A stretch of 64,000 nt of DNA from Lathyrus oleraceus (GCF_024323335.1 NC_066585.1:537114769-537178768), one strand, 5' to 3'; positions 33,441 through 49,764 are shown, numbered from the stretch's first letter. Made by a program: numbers and translations. The notes: generated from the sequence alone by a model not told the origin.

Positions 33441-34400
33441 AGTCGAGATGTATATTTTTGTTGCAACGAGTTAATCTAACTAAATGATCATGAGATCCCA
33501 AACTTTTTTTGAAAGAGGAAGATTAAGAATAGAGTATTAGAGAAATCTAAATAAAAATACTACCTCTTTTTTCATTAAAATAAATAAAATCCTTGTTCAT
33601 TAATTTTTTTTTTTTACAAATTTTCTTCTATACATTAATAGAGTTAGTATTATGGACATGCAAATAGACTTACCGCATAAGACCTTCAATTTTGAAGGGT
33701 CTTAAATTAGTGGTGATCTCATGACATGCTAAAATATAAATAAGTGACCACTAAACTAACTTGTATTATCATAAATTAAATCAAAAGATTTTAATATATT
33801 TTATCAATATTCTTATTAATTATTATATAGCTAAATAGAAATTATTAATAAAAAATGATTTTAAAGAAATATATTATACTTCTTTTTGTTTGATATTCTT
33901 CTTTATGACTTTAAAAGTTAGAACAAAACTTTTTAACTATTTCATATTCTTTAGATTTTGTTTGATAAAAATAGATTATAAGTTAACTGATAAGTGAAAA
34001 GATAGTAGATAGTATAAAAATTAATTTGTAATTGAATATTGCCAAAAACTAATTAGGTAGGAACTGTATTGTTTTGAGGTAGAACAGCTTTTTCAAGTCA
34101 AATTTTTAATTTGGGAATGGTAGGTTCTAAACTCTAAAGAATTTAAAGGTTTTTTTTAATTTTTGGAGCCTAACTCTAACTCCTTTGGCTTGTATTTCTA
34201 CAATTTGGAATCACTTGGATAAAGGTTAGAGTATACTTTGTACTCTCTTAATATAATCTTTGTTTATAAAAAAAAATATAAATGAAGCATTCTCTAATTT
34301 TTTATTTGTTTCAACAAAAATTATTATTATATTTAGGAATCCTAGTGAGAACATGCATTGAAGATGCTTTTAATAATATTCATGAATTCTACTGAGAAAT
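33441..34400. other. AT-rich intergenic DNA, nothing recognised
   Basis: I see only A/T-rich sequence and short repeats of TTTAAATGAATTTTT. No frame resembles a known domain. Confidence 0.5.
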
Positions 34401-35858
34401 TATTGTTATGACATTTACTAATTCTGGTTTAAATAGAAAATTGATAATGTCAATAGTTAAATACAATATACTTAATGAAGAAGTTATAAGAAAGGAGTAT
34501 GATTTGATTTTTCTCCTAATCATTCAAAAGCTTTGGTTACAGAATTACGAGGGAGAAACAAAATTAGAAAGTTTCACAAGTGTCACAAATTTGAGAAATG
34601 CAGCAAGTTAGAAGCTAAAAAAGAAGTTATATGCTATAAATGTGGCAAGGAGTGACACATAAAAATAAACGGCATGTTTCTAAAAAGAGAATATTCAAGA
34701 AAAAAGATAAAGGTAGTGAGAAGAAAAATAATAAAGATAGTGCAACAGTTGCACATACAACAGTTTATGATGATAATTTCACAAACCTTGTATGTTATGA
34801 TTCAACTTGGATTACTGATTCATGTTTCTCGAACCATGTTACTTTTTTAGGTGCAATTTCTTCTCATCATATACTGTTGGAGGCTTTGGAACTGTCAAAA
34901 TGGAAATGTTTGAGATGAAACTGATATTGGATGTAAGCTTCAATTTAAGAATGAGAGACATGTTTCTGATATTCGTCCCAACTTAATTTCTTCCAAAGTC
35001 TTGGATATTAAGGATTATCACACTTACTTTAGTAGTGGTGACCTATGTAAGATCCCTAAACGGTCACTCGTGGTAGCAAAGGAGAAAAGTCGCACATGTC
35101 TATACAAGATATCTACAAAGTTATTCGAGAGTGGGGGAATGATTAGAGTTAAAGATGCATCTAATTATTTAGGAAATACTCACCTTGGTCACTTTAGTGA
35201 GAAAGGACTCACATTCTTTTAAAAAAAGTTTTTCTTCCAATAAAAGGTACCCCTCTTAAAACTTGTACTATTTATTTTTTAAAGCAACATAGAGGTCCAT
35301 TTCATAGTAATTGTCCTCATAGAAGGCCAACTATTTTAGATTTAGGTCACACTGATATGTGTATGATGGATGATAAATCTTTAAGTGGTGCATCATATTT
35401 TGTTACTTTTATTGACGACTACTCTAAAAATGTATGAGCTTTTGTTTTGAATTTTGAAGACCGTGTAATAAGTGTTTTCAAGCACTTTCATGCAAGTGTT
35501 TAAAGAGAAAAGGAAGGAGGATAAAACGTGTCAGAGCTAAAAATGGCAGTGAGTATAGAGGTCCATTCAAACAGTCTTTCAAAGATCATGGAATCAAGTT
35601 TGAGAAGACTATTCCAAAGACGCCTCAAAATTATGGAGTTACATAGAGAATAAATCGTATGATTAATGACAGAATTAGGTGCATGATCTTTCATGCAAAT
35701 TTATCAAATGCCTTTTGGGGGTGAAGCATTGGCAAGTGTAGTGGATTTGATCAACTTTTATCCTTTTGTTCCACTTGAAGGTGATTTTCAAAACCAAGTA
35801 TGCATTGGGAAAAATATCTCTTATATGGTTACTTAAGAATGTTTAGATGTAAGACTTT
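34400..35858 (+). pseudogene. Ty1/copia gag-pol fragment
   Basis: This plus-strand remnant is broken by many stops and shifts. Recognisable in order are the end of gag with a decayed CCHC knuckle (C-Y-K-C-G-K-E then a stop, then H-I-K) near 34630 and a protease region S-T-W-I-T-D-S-C-F-S-N-H-V-T near 34802-34850. There the usual Gly-Ala of D-S-G-A has become Cys-Phe. The pre-integrase H-L-G-H-F-S-E-K-G-L follows near 35185. The integrase core has F-I-D-D-Y-S-K near 35410, N-G-S-E-Y near 35545 and an M-F-R-C-K-T-F end at 35840-35858. It stops where a CACTA-like end begins, before any reverse transcriptase. Confidence 0.75.
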
Positions 35859-36140
35859 CACTACTACAAAAAAATATATTTTATCACAACACTTTCACCT
35901 CACCTAACAAAAACCCGAGGTATAATTCTTAGACGCACTACGTTATTATTTTTTTCAAAAACAATACCATTTATTCCCTCAGTTATTCATTATAAGCGAG
36001 GGGTATAATGATTCAGGGTTAGGCTTCAATCCCAACAATTACAGTTTTTATTTTTATTTCATTAAAAGGGGTGTCTTTTTTTTTTATAATTAAATTATTA
36101 AATAATCTATTTCATCGGTTTGCCTAATAACCGAGGGATA
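35859..36140 (+). mobile_element. Left end of a CACTA-type (En/Spm) transposon
   Basis: CACTACTACAAAAAAA at 35859 is a typical legume CACTA terminus. Inside it are subterminal motifs ACCCGAGGTATAAT, CCCTCAGTTATTCAT, AAGCGAGGGGTATAAT and AACCGAGGGATATG in both orientations. It abuts the copia fragment directly. The right end was not found, and the preceding three bases (TTT) could not be matched to a duplication. Confidence 0.5.
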
Positions 36141-36204
36141 TGACACCCAGAATTAGCTATAAAAGGATTCATTCACTAAATTTTACCCTAAATAAATCTA
36201 ACTC

Positions 36205-37590
<1,386 letters not shown>

Positions 37591-38029
37591 ATTGTGCATT
37601 GAAGTCGGTCTTCCTTAGTAGTCAATGCTCTCAGGATTTCCATCATCTTCCCCATTACTCATTTAAGCTCACCAATGTCTCCTTTCATCTTTTCATGTCC
37701 CAGTTCAAGTCCTTCCATGTTTCTTTTCAGGTTAGCTCTAGTCTCGTAGTTGTGTCGGGGAATCAGTTTGATGATGACCGGTTTAAAGTTTATGAGGACG
37801 AAAAATAGATGGAATGAGTGTTTGGTGTTTTTTTTAATTCATGCATGCATGTGAATGCAAATGGATGTATGGGAAATGTTTCTTTTTTTATTTTCACGAG
37901 AATCCAGATATTTTGTTGATCATTTGCGAGCATTTTAGAAGTATGAGAATAGAAATAGAAAGAAAATACAATTTTCGCAACATCAATTATCTCATTCACT
38001 CATAATTGGAAATGGGTATAATGCTTTGA

Positions 38030-38785
38030 GAAGGAGTACAAAATCGATCTACATCATTGGCTCAAGATTTCTTTAGTAACTCTTGTTTGGCCTAGAGCTC
38101 TTTTATCATAATCCTACAAAAGATGATGAAATCAAAGACAGTTGGAGGAAAGTTCTCGTGTGTCATGTCTTCAAAGGAATCACTCAACCTCTTAGGCATG
38201 TCTTGTAGCAGATTATTGGCGAGTTCGACCACCTCGACACACTTTTCATACCATTTCTCGGCTTCTAGGAAGGTATGTTGGATAACATCTTAGTCTCGTT
38301 GTACAAGACCCTTTAGGTGTTAGACCTTTGCTCCCCATTCATTTCTCAAGGTCCCACTGGATTCCGTCAAGCTTTGATTGTAAGCTCTGATGTTTCTCAA
38401 CTCCTCTAGGGCTTTCTTCAGGGTGGCATGAGGATTCTGGGATGACCGCTCAATTTCTTCTCGGAGACGTCCTTTATAAGATGTCTACTCTTGGGACACA
38501 TTGAGAAACTTAGTGAGTTCCTGGATTCGAGTATCGAATCCTTCCCCCATCGCTTTCTGACTTGTCAAGGTCATTTCCCAGAGGTCCTTCCACTCACAAT
38601 TTATTTGTTTCAATTCTTTGAGCTCTTTGTTTCGTTGACTAAGATTAAGTCCTCCTCCCTGCCAGGCAGTTACCAACTCTCTGTCTCTTTTCCTCTCATC
38701 TTCAGTTGTTTCTTGAGTTTTGCCAAGTTGTTCTTCTCTTTGTTTGAGATTGAATTTGAGCTCATTTGTTCTTCTCTAGTCGAAG
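38030..38785 (-). pseudogene. Decayed coiled-coil frame, possibly ORF1 of an Ogre-type element
   Basis: On the minus strand, read with a few stops, this codes for a Glu/Lys/Arg/Leu-rich helical stretch. Examples are N-K-E-L-K-E-L-K-Q-I-N-C-E-W-K at about 38600-38640, L-K-K-A-L-E-E-L-R-N-I-R at about 38390-38430 and E-A-E-K-W-Y-E-K-C-V-E-V-V-E-L near 38240-38280. The longest open piece is 38485-38676. Heptad-like spacing suggests a coiled coil. Extra ORFs of Tat/Ogre elements can end this way, so that origin is plausible but unproven. There is no start, promoter or intact frame. Confidence 0.4.
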
Positions 38786-40781
<1,996 letters not shown>

Positions 40782-41014
40782 ACTTTGGTCGGTGTTCTAA
40801 AATAAGAGACTGAACACAATATCAATCTATTGAGTCAACATGTTAACTATTTCATGATTACTTTCGTCCATTTTCGAGTAGCATAATTTGATAATTTGAT
40901 CCTCCGAGTAGTGGCACCATTTGACTAGAGTTATTTATTAATGAACCTAAGATAGAATATAGGTTAAATGGTGCCCCAACAACCATTACGTTATCTACAT
41001 AAGACAAATAAATA

Positions 41015-43080
41015 AATAAATAAAACAAATGACATCATATAAAGTGTTCTGTAGTTGAAATTTCTTGGAATTAAAAATATTTATCTATAATTCCACGTGT
41101 AAATTACTACGAATGATATTTTCTATTTATGCTAAGCCTAAAATTGAACCCTTAGTATTGAGATATTTAAATAATTCGCACGGCATTATGAGTTTAAATT
41201 TCAAGCTTATCATTTTATTATTAGGAAAGAAAAATAAACTGTTCCTTTAAATATATAGAAAAAGTTCAACAAATTACATATTAGTCAATGTTTCAATTTC
41301 TTAATATGCTAAAGTTGAAGTCCCGGTGTTTAAATATTTTAATAATTCATATGAGATTATGAGTCTGAATTTCAACTATATCATTGTATTATTATGAGAA
41401 AAAAAACTATGGTCCAAACCTAATCGCTAGAAAATTATTTTAAAAAAAGCATTTCCACAAAATATATAATAGTAAATTTTTCAAGTCACTTGCAAAGACT
41501 AAAAATCTTTGAAAAATGGAATAAAAACTGATATATTTTTCATTATTTCTACATCATGTGTTATTCAGTCAAGGTTGCATTGTTCTATATAATTGTCTGA
41601 AAAATGTATACTTATCACACTTACTCATTTACATCCTAAGTTTCCTAATTTCACCTTACTCATAAATTTTCTCTTCACTAATTTCATTTTGGTTGGTTTA
41701 AAAAAAGTGTTTTACCCTAACCATAGTAAACATATGGCTATGGGTGCTTTCCAAAATTTCTTCTTCTTCCTTCTGATCATCTCTTGCTACATCCTCACAA
41801 TCGTCAGCGAACAAGAGGAGACCGGTTTTGTGAGCTCAATAAATCCTAAGTTGTTTAAAAAGAAAGAAAATTTTAGTCACTTTAGATTCTACTGGCAAGA
41901 CATCGTTGGAGGAAACAACGCTACGTCCATTCCAATTATTCCACCTCTCCCCAAATTCAACAACGATTATAGTGTTTTTGGTTTAGTGAGGATATTTGAC
42001 AACGCTTTAACGTTAGGACCAAAATTAAGCTCGAAGTTGTTAGGTAGGGCACAAGGGTTTTTGGCATCTACCTCACAAACCGAACTCGATTTTCTTATAG
42101 TTATGAACTTTGCTTTGTTTGAAGGAAAGTATAATGGGAGTGTCATCACTATCTCAGGAAGGGACGTTGCGTATAATAAGACCAGAGAAATGTCTATAAT
42201 TGGCGGAAGCGGTGTTTTTCGATTTGCTAAGGGATATGCTGAAGCTAACACAATCTCTTTTGATCCTATAACAGTGAATACTATTGTTGAATACAATGTC
42301 TTTGTTTCTCATCAAGATTGATGTTTTTTGTTTTGTTGTTAATAACTAGTGATAACATTCGTCTTTGCATGTTTTTTCATGTGACGGTTGATGTCGTCAT
42401 ATGTCATAGGTATCCTTGTCATCTTTGCATGTTTTTTCATGTGAGGGTTGATGTTGTCATATGTGTCCATGTTTATTGGTGTGTAATTGTAATTGGTGCC
42501 ATGATTAGAATAATAAAACTTTGTATTATTGAAATATATTTATCATCAAGGTTTGAACTCTACACCATCATAATTTTGGCAGAATTTTAGTAATTACTAT
42601 CATTTCATTTATGAATAAAAGAAACAAAATAAATCATTTCCATACTTTATTTTTTATTATGCGTGTTTCAATAAAACACACAATATTATTAAAAAAAATT
42701 AATTGTTAATATTAAAAATATAACTTTTTTTCACATATACGTTAATTATATCATATCTTATACTATTACTATATTTGTTATATAGTGAAATGTTGTATAC
42801 ATTTTTTTTGGTTTAAATGAAATTTTAGTTTCATTATTTTGAATAGTTATTTTTTAGTTTTTGATATTTTTAAAACCGAGTCTGATGTCCTACTTTCTAT
42901 AATTTTTGGAATATTTTTGTTTTTATATCATTTTTTACAATGTGATTTTATCATTAGTGATAATTATATAAGTGGAATAATTATAAGTTGAAAATTTTGA
43001 AGATAAAATGGATATATTTTCATTACTGATAATTAATATAAGTGGAATAATTATTAGCTCAATGATCATAAGATCTCAGA
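41015..43080 (+). repeat. Duplicated dirigent block, copy 2
   Basis: Direct copy of 31514-33440, with the same gene orientation. Differences are mostly substitutions and small indels. One is an extra ~40 bp in the 5' leader ending CATAGTAAACATATGG, just before the start codon. Another is a ~60 bp direct repeat in the 3' flank (CTTTGCATGTTTTTTCATGTG at 42364 and 42424). Confidence 0.8.
41734..42321 (+). CDS. Dirigent protein 2
   Basis: This is an intronless frame of 195 residues, the paralogue of 32226-32807. It starts at ATG 41734 (M-A-M-G-A-F-Q-N). ATG 41740, which matches the start of paralogue 1, is the alternative. The frame is open further upstream to 41593 but that lies at the TATA box. 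It has a signal peptide, F-Y-W-Q-D-I-V-G-G, F-G-L-V-R-I-F-D-N, G-R-A-Q-G-F, F-E-G-K-Y-N-G-S, I-I-G-G-S-G-V-F-R-F and I-V-E-Y-N-V-F-V. Differences from copy 1 include Phe for Ile in R-I-F-D-N, S-G-R-D for L-G-R-N, and Leu-Ala for Tyr-Ala after G-R-A-Q-G-F. The last two fall at positions usually conserved in dirigents, so specificity may differ. TATA (TTCTATATAATTG) is at 41583. Confidence 0.92.
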   Translation: MAMGAFQNFFFFLLIISCYILTIVSEQEETGFVSSINPKLFKKKENFSHFRFYWQDIVGGNNATSIPIIPPLPKFNNDYSVFGLVRIFDNALTLGPKLSSKLLGRAQGFLASTSQTELDFLIVMNFALFEGKYNGSVITISGRDVAYNKTREMSIIGGSGVFRFAKGYAEANTISFDPITVNTIVEYNVFVSHQD

Positions 43081-44002
43081 CTTTTTTTTAATTGGCCAAG
43101 AAATTTGAAGAGTTGTGTTAAATCATCTAAATATTGTAAAGGACAAAAAAAATTAAATTTATAAAATAATTGTTCAAAAAATTGACTTTAAGAATTAAAA
43201 AATTAAAAGTTAATTTAATTGTGTCATTAAAACTATTTAGTAGATCGTTTTAAAACAAACAACTTTAGGAGTGTGCATAGTTTTGATTTATAAATCAAAC
43301 CACACTTGTTGTGAAAATCAATTTGATAATTGGAAGTGGTTTTAAATTGATTCAAAATCGATATAAAATCAATTTTAATTATAAACTAGTTTTTCAAAGG
43401 ATTTTTTATAAAACTCATCTGTTTTTATATTTTTTAGAGGAAATAATTGTTTTTTAGTGTGATGATTCAATAGAAACTGAATAATTAAAGTGAATTCAAA
43501 ACAATTATTTTTTAATAAAACTAAAATATATCTCAAATCATTAAAAAAAATTAGTATAATGTAAAAAAAAAAAATCAGTGATTTTTTTCCAATATCAACA
43601 ATATTTCTTCTTTCGGAAATGTTGTTACGGTCAATTATATTATATTTTTTTCAATGGACACATACCTCACATACATACATCATCAATAAATTTCAATTTA
43701 ATAAATTAAAATTTTCAATTTGTTTTAGGTATACATTTTTCAATCTAATAAATATACTCTCATTAATTTTTATTATTATTAATGTGTTAAACCAAATTCA
43801 TATGTATCACTATTACAAAGATGGTAGGAGTAATAAATTTTTATTTAAAAAAGTTAGTGAAGTAATAATTTTTTAAGAAATAATTTTAAAAATAGTTTTT
43901 TCAATGATAAATTAAATATCAATATTTTTGTAAAAATAATATATTTAAATTTACTAAGTGATCTTTTTTTAAACTAATAAACTTAAATTTATTAAGGACA
44001 CA
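43081..44002. other. AT-rich intergenic DNA, nothing recognised
   Basis: Mostly A/T. A ~100 bp stretch near 43300-43400 (AAACCACAC, GGTTTTAAATTGATT, ATAAACTAGTTTTT) resembles sequence at 26220-26310 and 17740-17790 and may be a dispersed small repeat. The frame at 43619-43876 has no recognisable domain. Confidence 0.45.
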
Positions 44003-45085
44003 TGTCGGACACAATGTTTCAACATATGGGCTTCAACATATGGTCTCTAACAATACACAAATGGTATTGCAGTTTGGTTTAGTATTTCTCTATACAAGAT
44101 TCTCTCTACCATAGAAGATCTACAAGTTATGGAGAAGAGTTGATTTTGATGTACGGGTGCAACATGTGGAATGCGATATTCTAGCATGTGCTGTGCAACA
44201 TCTGGCCTTGTCAGCATGTCATAAGGGATGTTGTTTGGTGCGGATTTTCTTATTGATTTTCAATCAGATTTGTTGAAGATTTGTTAGCATTGTAGGGTTA
44301 ATTTGTTTGATTTTCTGGAAAAAAAAATGAAATCAAATTTAAATGGAGATTTGGATTTGGATTTGAATTCGAATGTAAAAAATCATATATTTTTTAGAGT
44401 TTTATGAGGCAATAAATTCCAACAAGATTCTTTACTATTATGGACGAATTTTAATAAGATATTCATCAGGAAAAAACCCATAAGATATTGCTATATAAAG
44501 AGACTCAAATCTCATGTTTTAAAAGTGAATTTTGTACATAAGATTAAGTTATTTGTGTCTAGGGTTTGTGAGAATTTTATTTCTTATATTCCATGTTAAT
44601 GTCCTCATAAGGATTAATGTTGAATCTACTATTATAAACCACTCCATATTTCAGTAACTTGGCATAGTTGTTTGTTTGTCTTAGTTGAGTTGTAAATTCA
44701 ACAATCAATATACTTGTTATTGAGGTTGATCACTAGGGGTTAGTGGTTGAAGAAACTGAGTGAGCTATCATATTTGGGGGATACCTAAATAGAAAGTCAC
44801 TAGTATTAGGGAGAAGCATAGAACTTTATATGATTTGAAGGTTCTTATAAGACTAATTGTTTTAATTCAAAGTAGTGAATTTCCTTTTTTGGATAGAGTG
44901 CCCCCCAAACGTATGTGTGGTTTCACCGAACTGGATTACCAATCTCTTGTGTTATTTTACATCTTTCTTCATTGTTTATTATTGATGTATCATTGATGCC
45001 AAACTAGTCTTAAACTGACTTTAAAAGTTGGACAAGTTATCTCAACATCTGGTCTAACATCTGTCATATGAGGAATAAAATTTCA
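44003..45085 (+). mobile_element. Ty1/copia 5' LTR (SIRE-like), partial element
   Basis: The likely span runs from TGTCGGACACAATG to ...AATTTCA, immediately followed by a PBS and the start of gag. The left end is the less certain boundary. The element is cut at 45505 by an Ogre-type LTR. Confidence 0.55.
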
Positions 45086-45087
45086 AT

Positions 45088-45098
45088 TGGTATCAGAG
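45088..45098 (+). other. Primer binding site of the copia element
   Basis: TGGTATCAGAG matches the initiator-Met tRNA PBS and lies two bases after the proposed LTR end. Confidence 0.7.
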
Positions 45099-45150
45099 GA
45101 GGCACACTGTTCTGTTTGGGTGAGCTCCATGGAGATATTTTGTGTTCAAT

Positions 45151-45340
45151 GGACAACACTAAGGATGAAAAGTTTGTCAATAGACCGTCTATTTTGGATG
45201 GAACCAATTATGACTAATAGAAAGCTAAAATGGTTGTCTTTCTCAAATCCATAGATAACAAAACTTGAAAGGTTATGATTAAAGGGTGGAAACATCTTGT
45301 GATTACTTCCCATAATTTTACTATAATTTTACTTGTAGTG
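45151..45340 (+). pseudogene. Start of a copia gag, broken
   Basis: The frame from about 45151 reads M-D-N-T-K-D-E-K-F-V-N-R-P-S-I-L-D-G-T-N-Y-D, then two adjacent stops, then K-A-K-M-V-V-F-L-K-S-I-D and V-M-I-K-G-W. The pattern L-D-G-x-N-Y-D-Y-W-K-x-x-M is the usual gag start of SIRE-like copia elements. Here the Tyr and Trp codons have become TAA and TAG. The rest is lost to the insertion at 45506. Confidence 0.7.
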
Positions 45341-45505
45341 AATCATAGGTCATAGTGCCAAAAAAACTTTATTTTATAGTTTTCTGATGGAGAATGTAAG
45401 GAAAATAACAAGAACTGAAATTAAAGAAGCAATGTAATTGAGTGAAACTGGAATAATTTGGCAAGACAAAGCAAAATGAATTTAATGAATATGGTGTTTC
45501 ATTAT

Positions 45506-48500
45506 TGTCATACCCCATTTTAGTGTATTCAAATTCAAGTCATTTTTAGTTAAGGATCCATTGCATTACATTTCAAAATCCATTGCATTACATTACCAGT
45601 CTTTACATAAAATCAAATCATTACAAAATTTTTGACTTTGACCTACAGTTGACTTTGGCCAACCGCTGACTTTTTGGTCAACGGACTAAATCCTAGACCT
45701 AACTCCTGGACTTATTTCTCTTCATCTTCACCGTGCTAAGCAATTCCTCTTCATCTTCACATTGTTTCTTAAAATGCAAGGCACATGGGTAGCATCTTTG
45801 TAGGCCTCTGTTCAATCCCCCATTCTGCCAAGTATCCTGCAAAAGAAAACCAGTCCAAACTTACATCAGTTCAACAGAGCAACATCAAACACAACAGGGC
45901 ATTTCATAATTCCTAACAAAAATCAAAACAGTCCAATACAAGAAAATGCATATCAACATGTGCAGCAACATCAAGAAATGCCCCATCAGTAGCCATTTCA
46001 TTTCACAAGCATAACATTCATCAACAACAATACATTCACATAATAGAAGGTAGTTCTAACAAGCCAATGCCAACCTCATTTCATTGACCCTAATTGCCTA
46101 GCAGAATAAAACCATTTAACATCCATCTAACTGATGACTACTCATTCAAATTAGCTAACATAATTTCATGACAGAAAATCTACTAATAACTCTAACTGCT
46201 TTCCTCTAAAATTCATAATATAACAGCTGATTACAAAAAATTAGTGCTAACAAAATCATAACCAATTCACTAACAGATATCCATTTTTTACAGGAATTCA
46301 ACTAACTACTATACTAACACTTGATTAACATTGCAACATATTAACATACATAGCCAGAAATTTATCATTCATCAGTAATTACAACATTACCTATAGCAGT
46401 CCATTTATAATTTTTACCTACAATAAAAACAATTACTAATCGAAATCTCAAAAACAATTACTAATCGAAAGCTCACCTGAGATTTCATCTTCATCTTCAT
46501 CTTCGCATCGTCTTCAGAGGTAGGCTTTGATTCCATTTTGTCATAATTCAGTCACCACGATGTGGTTTAACACACGAGGAATTAAAGCCCTAACGTGAGT
46601 GGCTTTGATTCCTCCTCTCTTCCATTTAATTTTAGAATCTTGTAGTTAGGGCTCATATGTAATTTGGCTCAGTTTGAGGGTTATGGCACGAGTTAGATGA
46701 AATTGAGTGTGGATTTGTATAGAGGATGTTGAAACAGTCTAATTGATATAGGTTTCGTTGTATTTGGCACTCTTCCATCGCCGGAGGCGATTTCTGGCGT
46801 GGCGGAGGAAGGTTTTCCGGGCGAGGGTCCAGGTGAAGTTTTGGTTGGCTTCTGAACGTATCTTTCTTGAATGGACCTGAATGAGCTACCTTACCCTTCA
46901 CGTGTTATGGTTTTGGGCTCATCGTATCCCTTAGGCCCACACGTTAGTGCACACCTCTCACAAGCCCTTGCACCCCCTGGCTAAAGCTCTAAGAGTAGCA
47001 TTGGGCCTAGTCAATGGGACCCAGCGCCCAGACTGCTCCTCACACCTAAAAACTTGTCCATACACCCCCTCCGTCTTGTTTTTTCTATATTTTACTTACT
47101 TTCTTTCAGTTTTTTGCTTTAATTTCTTTTCCAAATCATTTTACATTTAATTTCTTTTAAACTCTTGATTTTATTTCACTTTTCAAATATTTTTATTACT
47201 TGGTTAATTGATTTTTCATTCTTTTTATTTCTTTTTTTCTTTTGATTTTCTTATTGTGTTGCATATTTTAGGATAATAACTTTGTGTTATTTCTCTAACA
47301 TGTTTGAGCACATAGATCTCATTGCCCGATCTCAGATAGGTGTGACTTTTACATAAGTTCATTTACGATTGCTTAACATAGCGCTAGATTGTCCTGATTA
47401 GATTAATTGATCCTTTGATCATTAACTACTAACAATTGACTTCTAATTCCTAACTTTTAACTTCTACTTTTGTGCAATTTAACTTTATGTCATTTACATT
47501 TTTGCAATTTACTTTTCTTGCTCATTTATCATTTATTTACTTCATGCACTTTACCTTTATGTCATTTTATTTTATTTTGGTCTTTTATTGCTTTATCTTG
47601 TTATCTAATCTAAAACGAACAAAAACATGATAAAAATGGAAAAGACTAAAAAGACTTAATTTCTTTATGAGACATAATGAACTATGGGACTCTGTGAATG
47701 ACCTTAGCATATCATGGAGTATTGGGACTTAATGTTGACTTAGAGGACTGGTTAGGACCATTGCTTAGACTTGGACCATTGTGAATGAACTATGCACAAT
47801 TTAGAGTTTCATCATGGACTTGTAATCTTTTATTGCAAGAATGGCTTTCGCTCATGGCATTACCCTAGGGAGACATATTGATTCCATTATCCACTTGTTA
47901 GGTTAGGGCACAATGCACACACAAGACTTTCTCTTGGGATACCTTACAACGAGATCATTTACTTCTCTCATTACTCCCTTGTATTTTCCATGTATCCCTC
48001 TCCCCATTTTGGTGTACTTTTTTACTCGCTTTCCTTTTGTATGTTGTTACTTGTTATCCAACCTTAGGAACTAGGATCGTCACCATATTTCTTAAATAAT
48101 AAACAAACTTTTGATCCAACTTCAAGCGGCATTTTCTCAAAGCAAATGCAAAACATAATAAAATATACTTAGGATTGTATGTCATGAGCCTTAAGCAGTG
48201 GAGGAGGAATAGGAATGGAGCTTTCCTACCCTCATTACGAGTACTTTGAACCCCATGACACTTGGCCCGTGTGTTTAGGTATTCACCTTCACTAATAGTC
48301 TTTAGTGCAATCCGAAGTCAAACAACTTACTTTCCAAAATCATTAAAAACAACATCAATTCATATAACTATATTTTTGGGCCTTAGGGCATCACTCCGAA
48401 ACTCTTTTTCAATGTAAAAACAACCAACACGCAATCATTTTTACCACAAACTACGAGACTTTGATTTCTCACTCCAGTGAGTGAGAATACGTAGGCATGT

Positions 48501-48785
48501 GGGCCCAAATCCTTGGCGAGCACACTAATAAAAAACTCACTTCCACTCCGCAAACCTTTAGCAAATAAGCATTAAGATAGTAACACCCATTTAAGTGAAA
48601 GACAATCAAGATGGTTCCCATTGAGTACAATGGATGTGAGGGGTGATAATGCATTCCCCTTGCATAATTGACTTCTGAATCCACTCATGGTTGGACGACC
48701 ATTCTTTTAGGGGTTTTCTTGATATTTTGTCTTTCCTTTGGAATAAATAAAATCTGATGGCGACTGTATTTTTTACGCAACGACA
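45506..48785 (+). mobile_element. 5' LTR of an Ogre-type Ty3/gypsy element
   Basis: The LTR starts TGTCATACCCC and ends CAACGACA, and is 3280 bp long. It is followed one base later by a TTGGCGA-type PBS and an element leader. Features shared with 1-6897 are the GAGCCTTAAG unit at 48187-48310, the ACTACG hairpin at 48466-48487, the GAGTAC hairpin at 48618-48633, AATAAATAAAA near 48742 and a PBS-like TGGCGACTGT at 48758. The section 45700-47160 is unlike the other LTRs and may contain foreign or rearranged sequence. Frames at 46653-46901 and 46947-47150 show no domain. No matching 3' LTR lies in the window. Confidence 0.7.
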
Positions 48786-48787
48786 GT

Positions 48788-48804
48788 TGGCGAATTTGCT
48801 AGGG
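48788..48804 (+). other. Primer binding site of the Ogre-type element (tRNA-Arg type, decayed)
   Basis: TTGGCGAATTTGCTAGGG begins just after the LTR end. Ogre elements are known to use a PBS complementary to tRNA-Arg beginning TGGCGACTC. Here two or three positions differ. Confidence 0.55.
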
Positions 48805-49764
48805 ACCCGGTTCCCTAAGAAAGTCAAGCCTATTGTAGGTTGCACGTTCACATGTTTGTATGTATATCCTTTTGCTTTATCGTGCTACCTATTGCTTTCT
48901 TTTATTTCTTTTAATATTATCTCATCTGTTAGATGGCTCCATGGTGTTATGGATTTGGATGGATACTTTGATTACATGAAACCTTGAGGGAAAGAGTCTC
49001 TACTCGAGTCTAGAGTGAAAACATGAGATAGGAGAGGTTGGGTAAAATGGGCCACCGAGAAGCTTTTCTTGTTATGGTCGATATGAGAAACTCACTTAGA
49101 GAGTAGATTCTTTTGAGGATATTGATAGTCGTCAAGCATTTGGCGTAAACGTCAATGTTTTAATTAGGATTCATGACTCTAAGGACCTTTGTAGAACCTT
49201 GAACCTTTGTCCAACTAGAAACGATGGTCACGTAGTACGAGTCTCCAAGAAGCTTTTCTCACGTGGGTCGGTACGAAGACCTCACTCAGAATAGATTTAC
49301 TTGATGGAGTTGTCACCTAGCAAGTAAATTAACATAATTGGCAAACAATCGAGGAAATCCATGATTCTGAGACCCTTGTCTAGAACTCAAGTTAGATGTA
49401 ACGTAGTATGGGTCCCCGAGAATGTTTTCTCACATTGGTCGGTACGAAAACCTAACCCATACTAGATTTATTTGATGGATTTATCGACACGAAAGCCTTT
49501 TGCCGTAAGCGGCAAACATTCAGATGAATCTATAACTCTAGAATTCCTGTTTATAACCTTATATCATATCTGGGGAGATCCCTGATTTGGAAAGTAATCA
49601 ATGTTATATTCCATCTTCACCTCAGTATTATGAAACCATGCCCAAGTTTCATTCATTCACGCATTCATACATTCATGCATCATAAGCATAAACAATACAA
49701 AACAAAGCTCTTAATATCTTGTGTTCATTGTAGGAATACACAAGAACATTTTCCAAAGTAATCA
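48805..49764 (+). mobile_element. 5' leader of the Ogre-type element, with repeats
   Basis: No gene is visible. A ~150-160 bp unit recurs three times, near 49050, 49230 and 49400. Each contains C-C-G-A-G-A-A-G-C-T-T-T-T-C-T or a variant, TGGTCGGTACGAA, CTCACTxAGA and TAGATTTACTTGATGG. Long leaders with internal repeats are typical of Ogre. Confidence 0.55.

Noticed and set aside
46653..47150. Two short frames in the GC-richer block of the Ogre-type LTR
   Set aside because: They have no recognisable domain and lie on opposite strands within an LTR.
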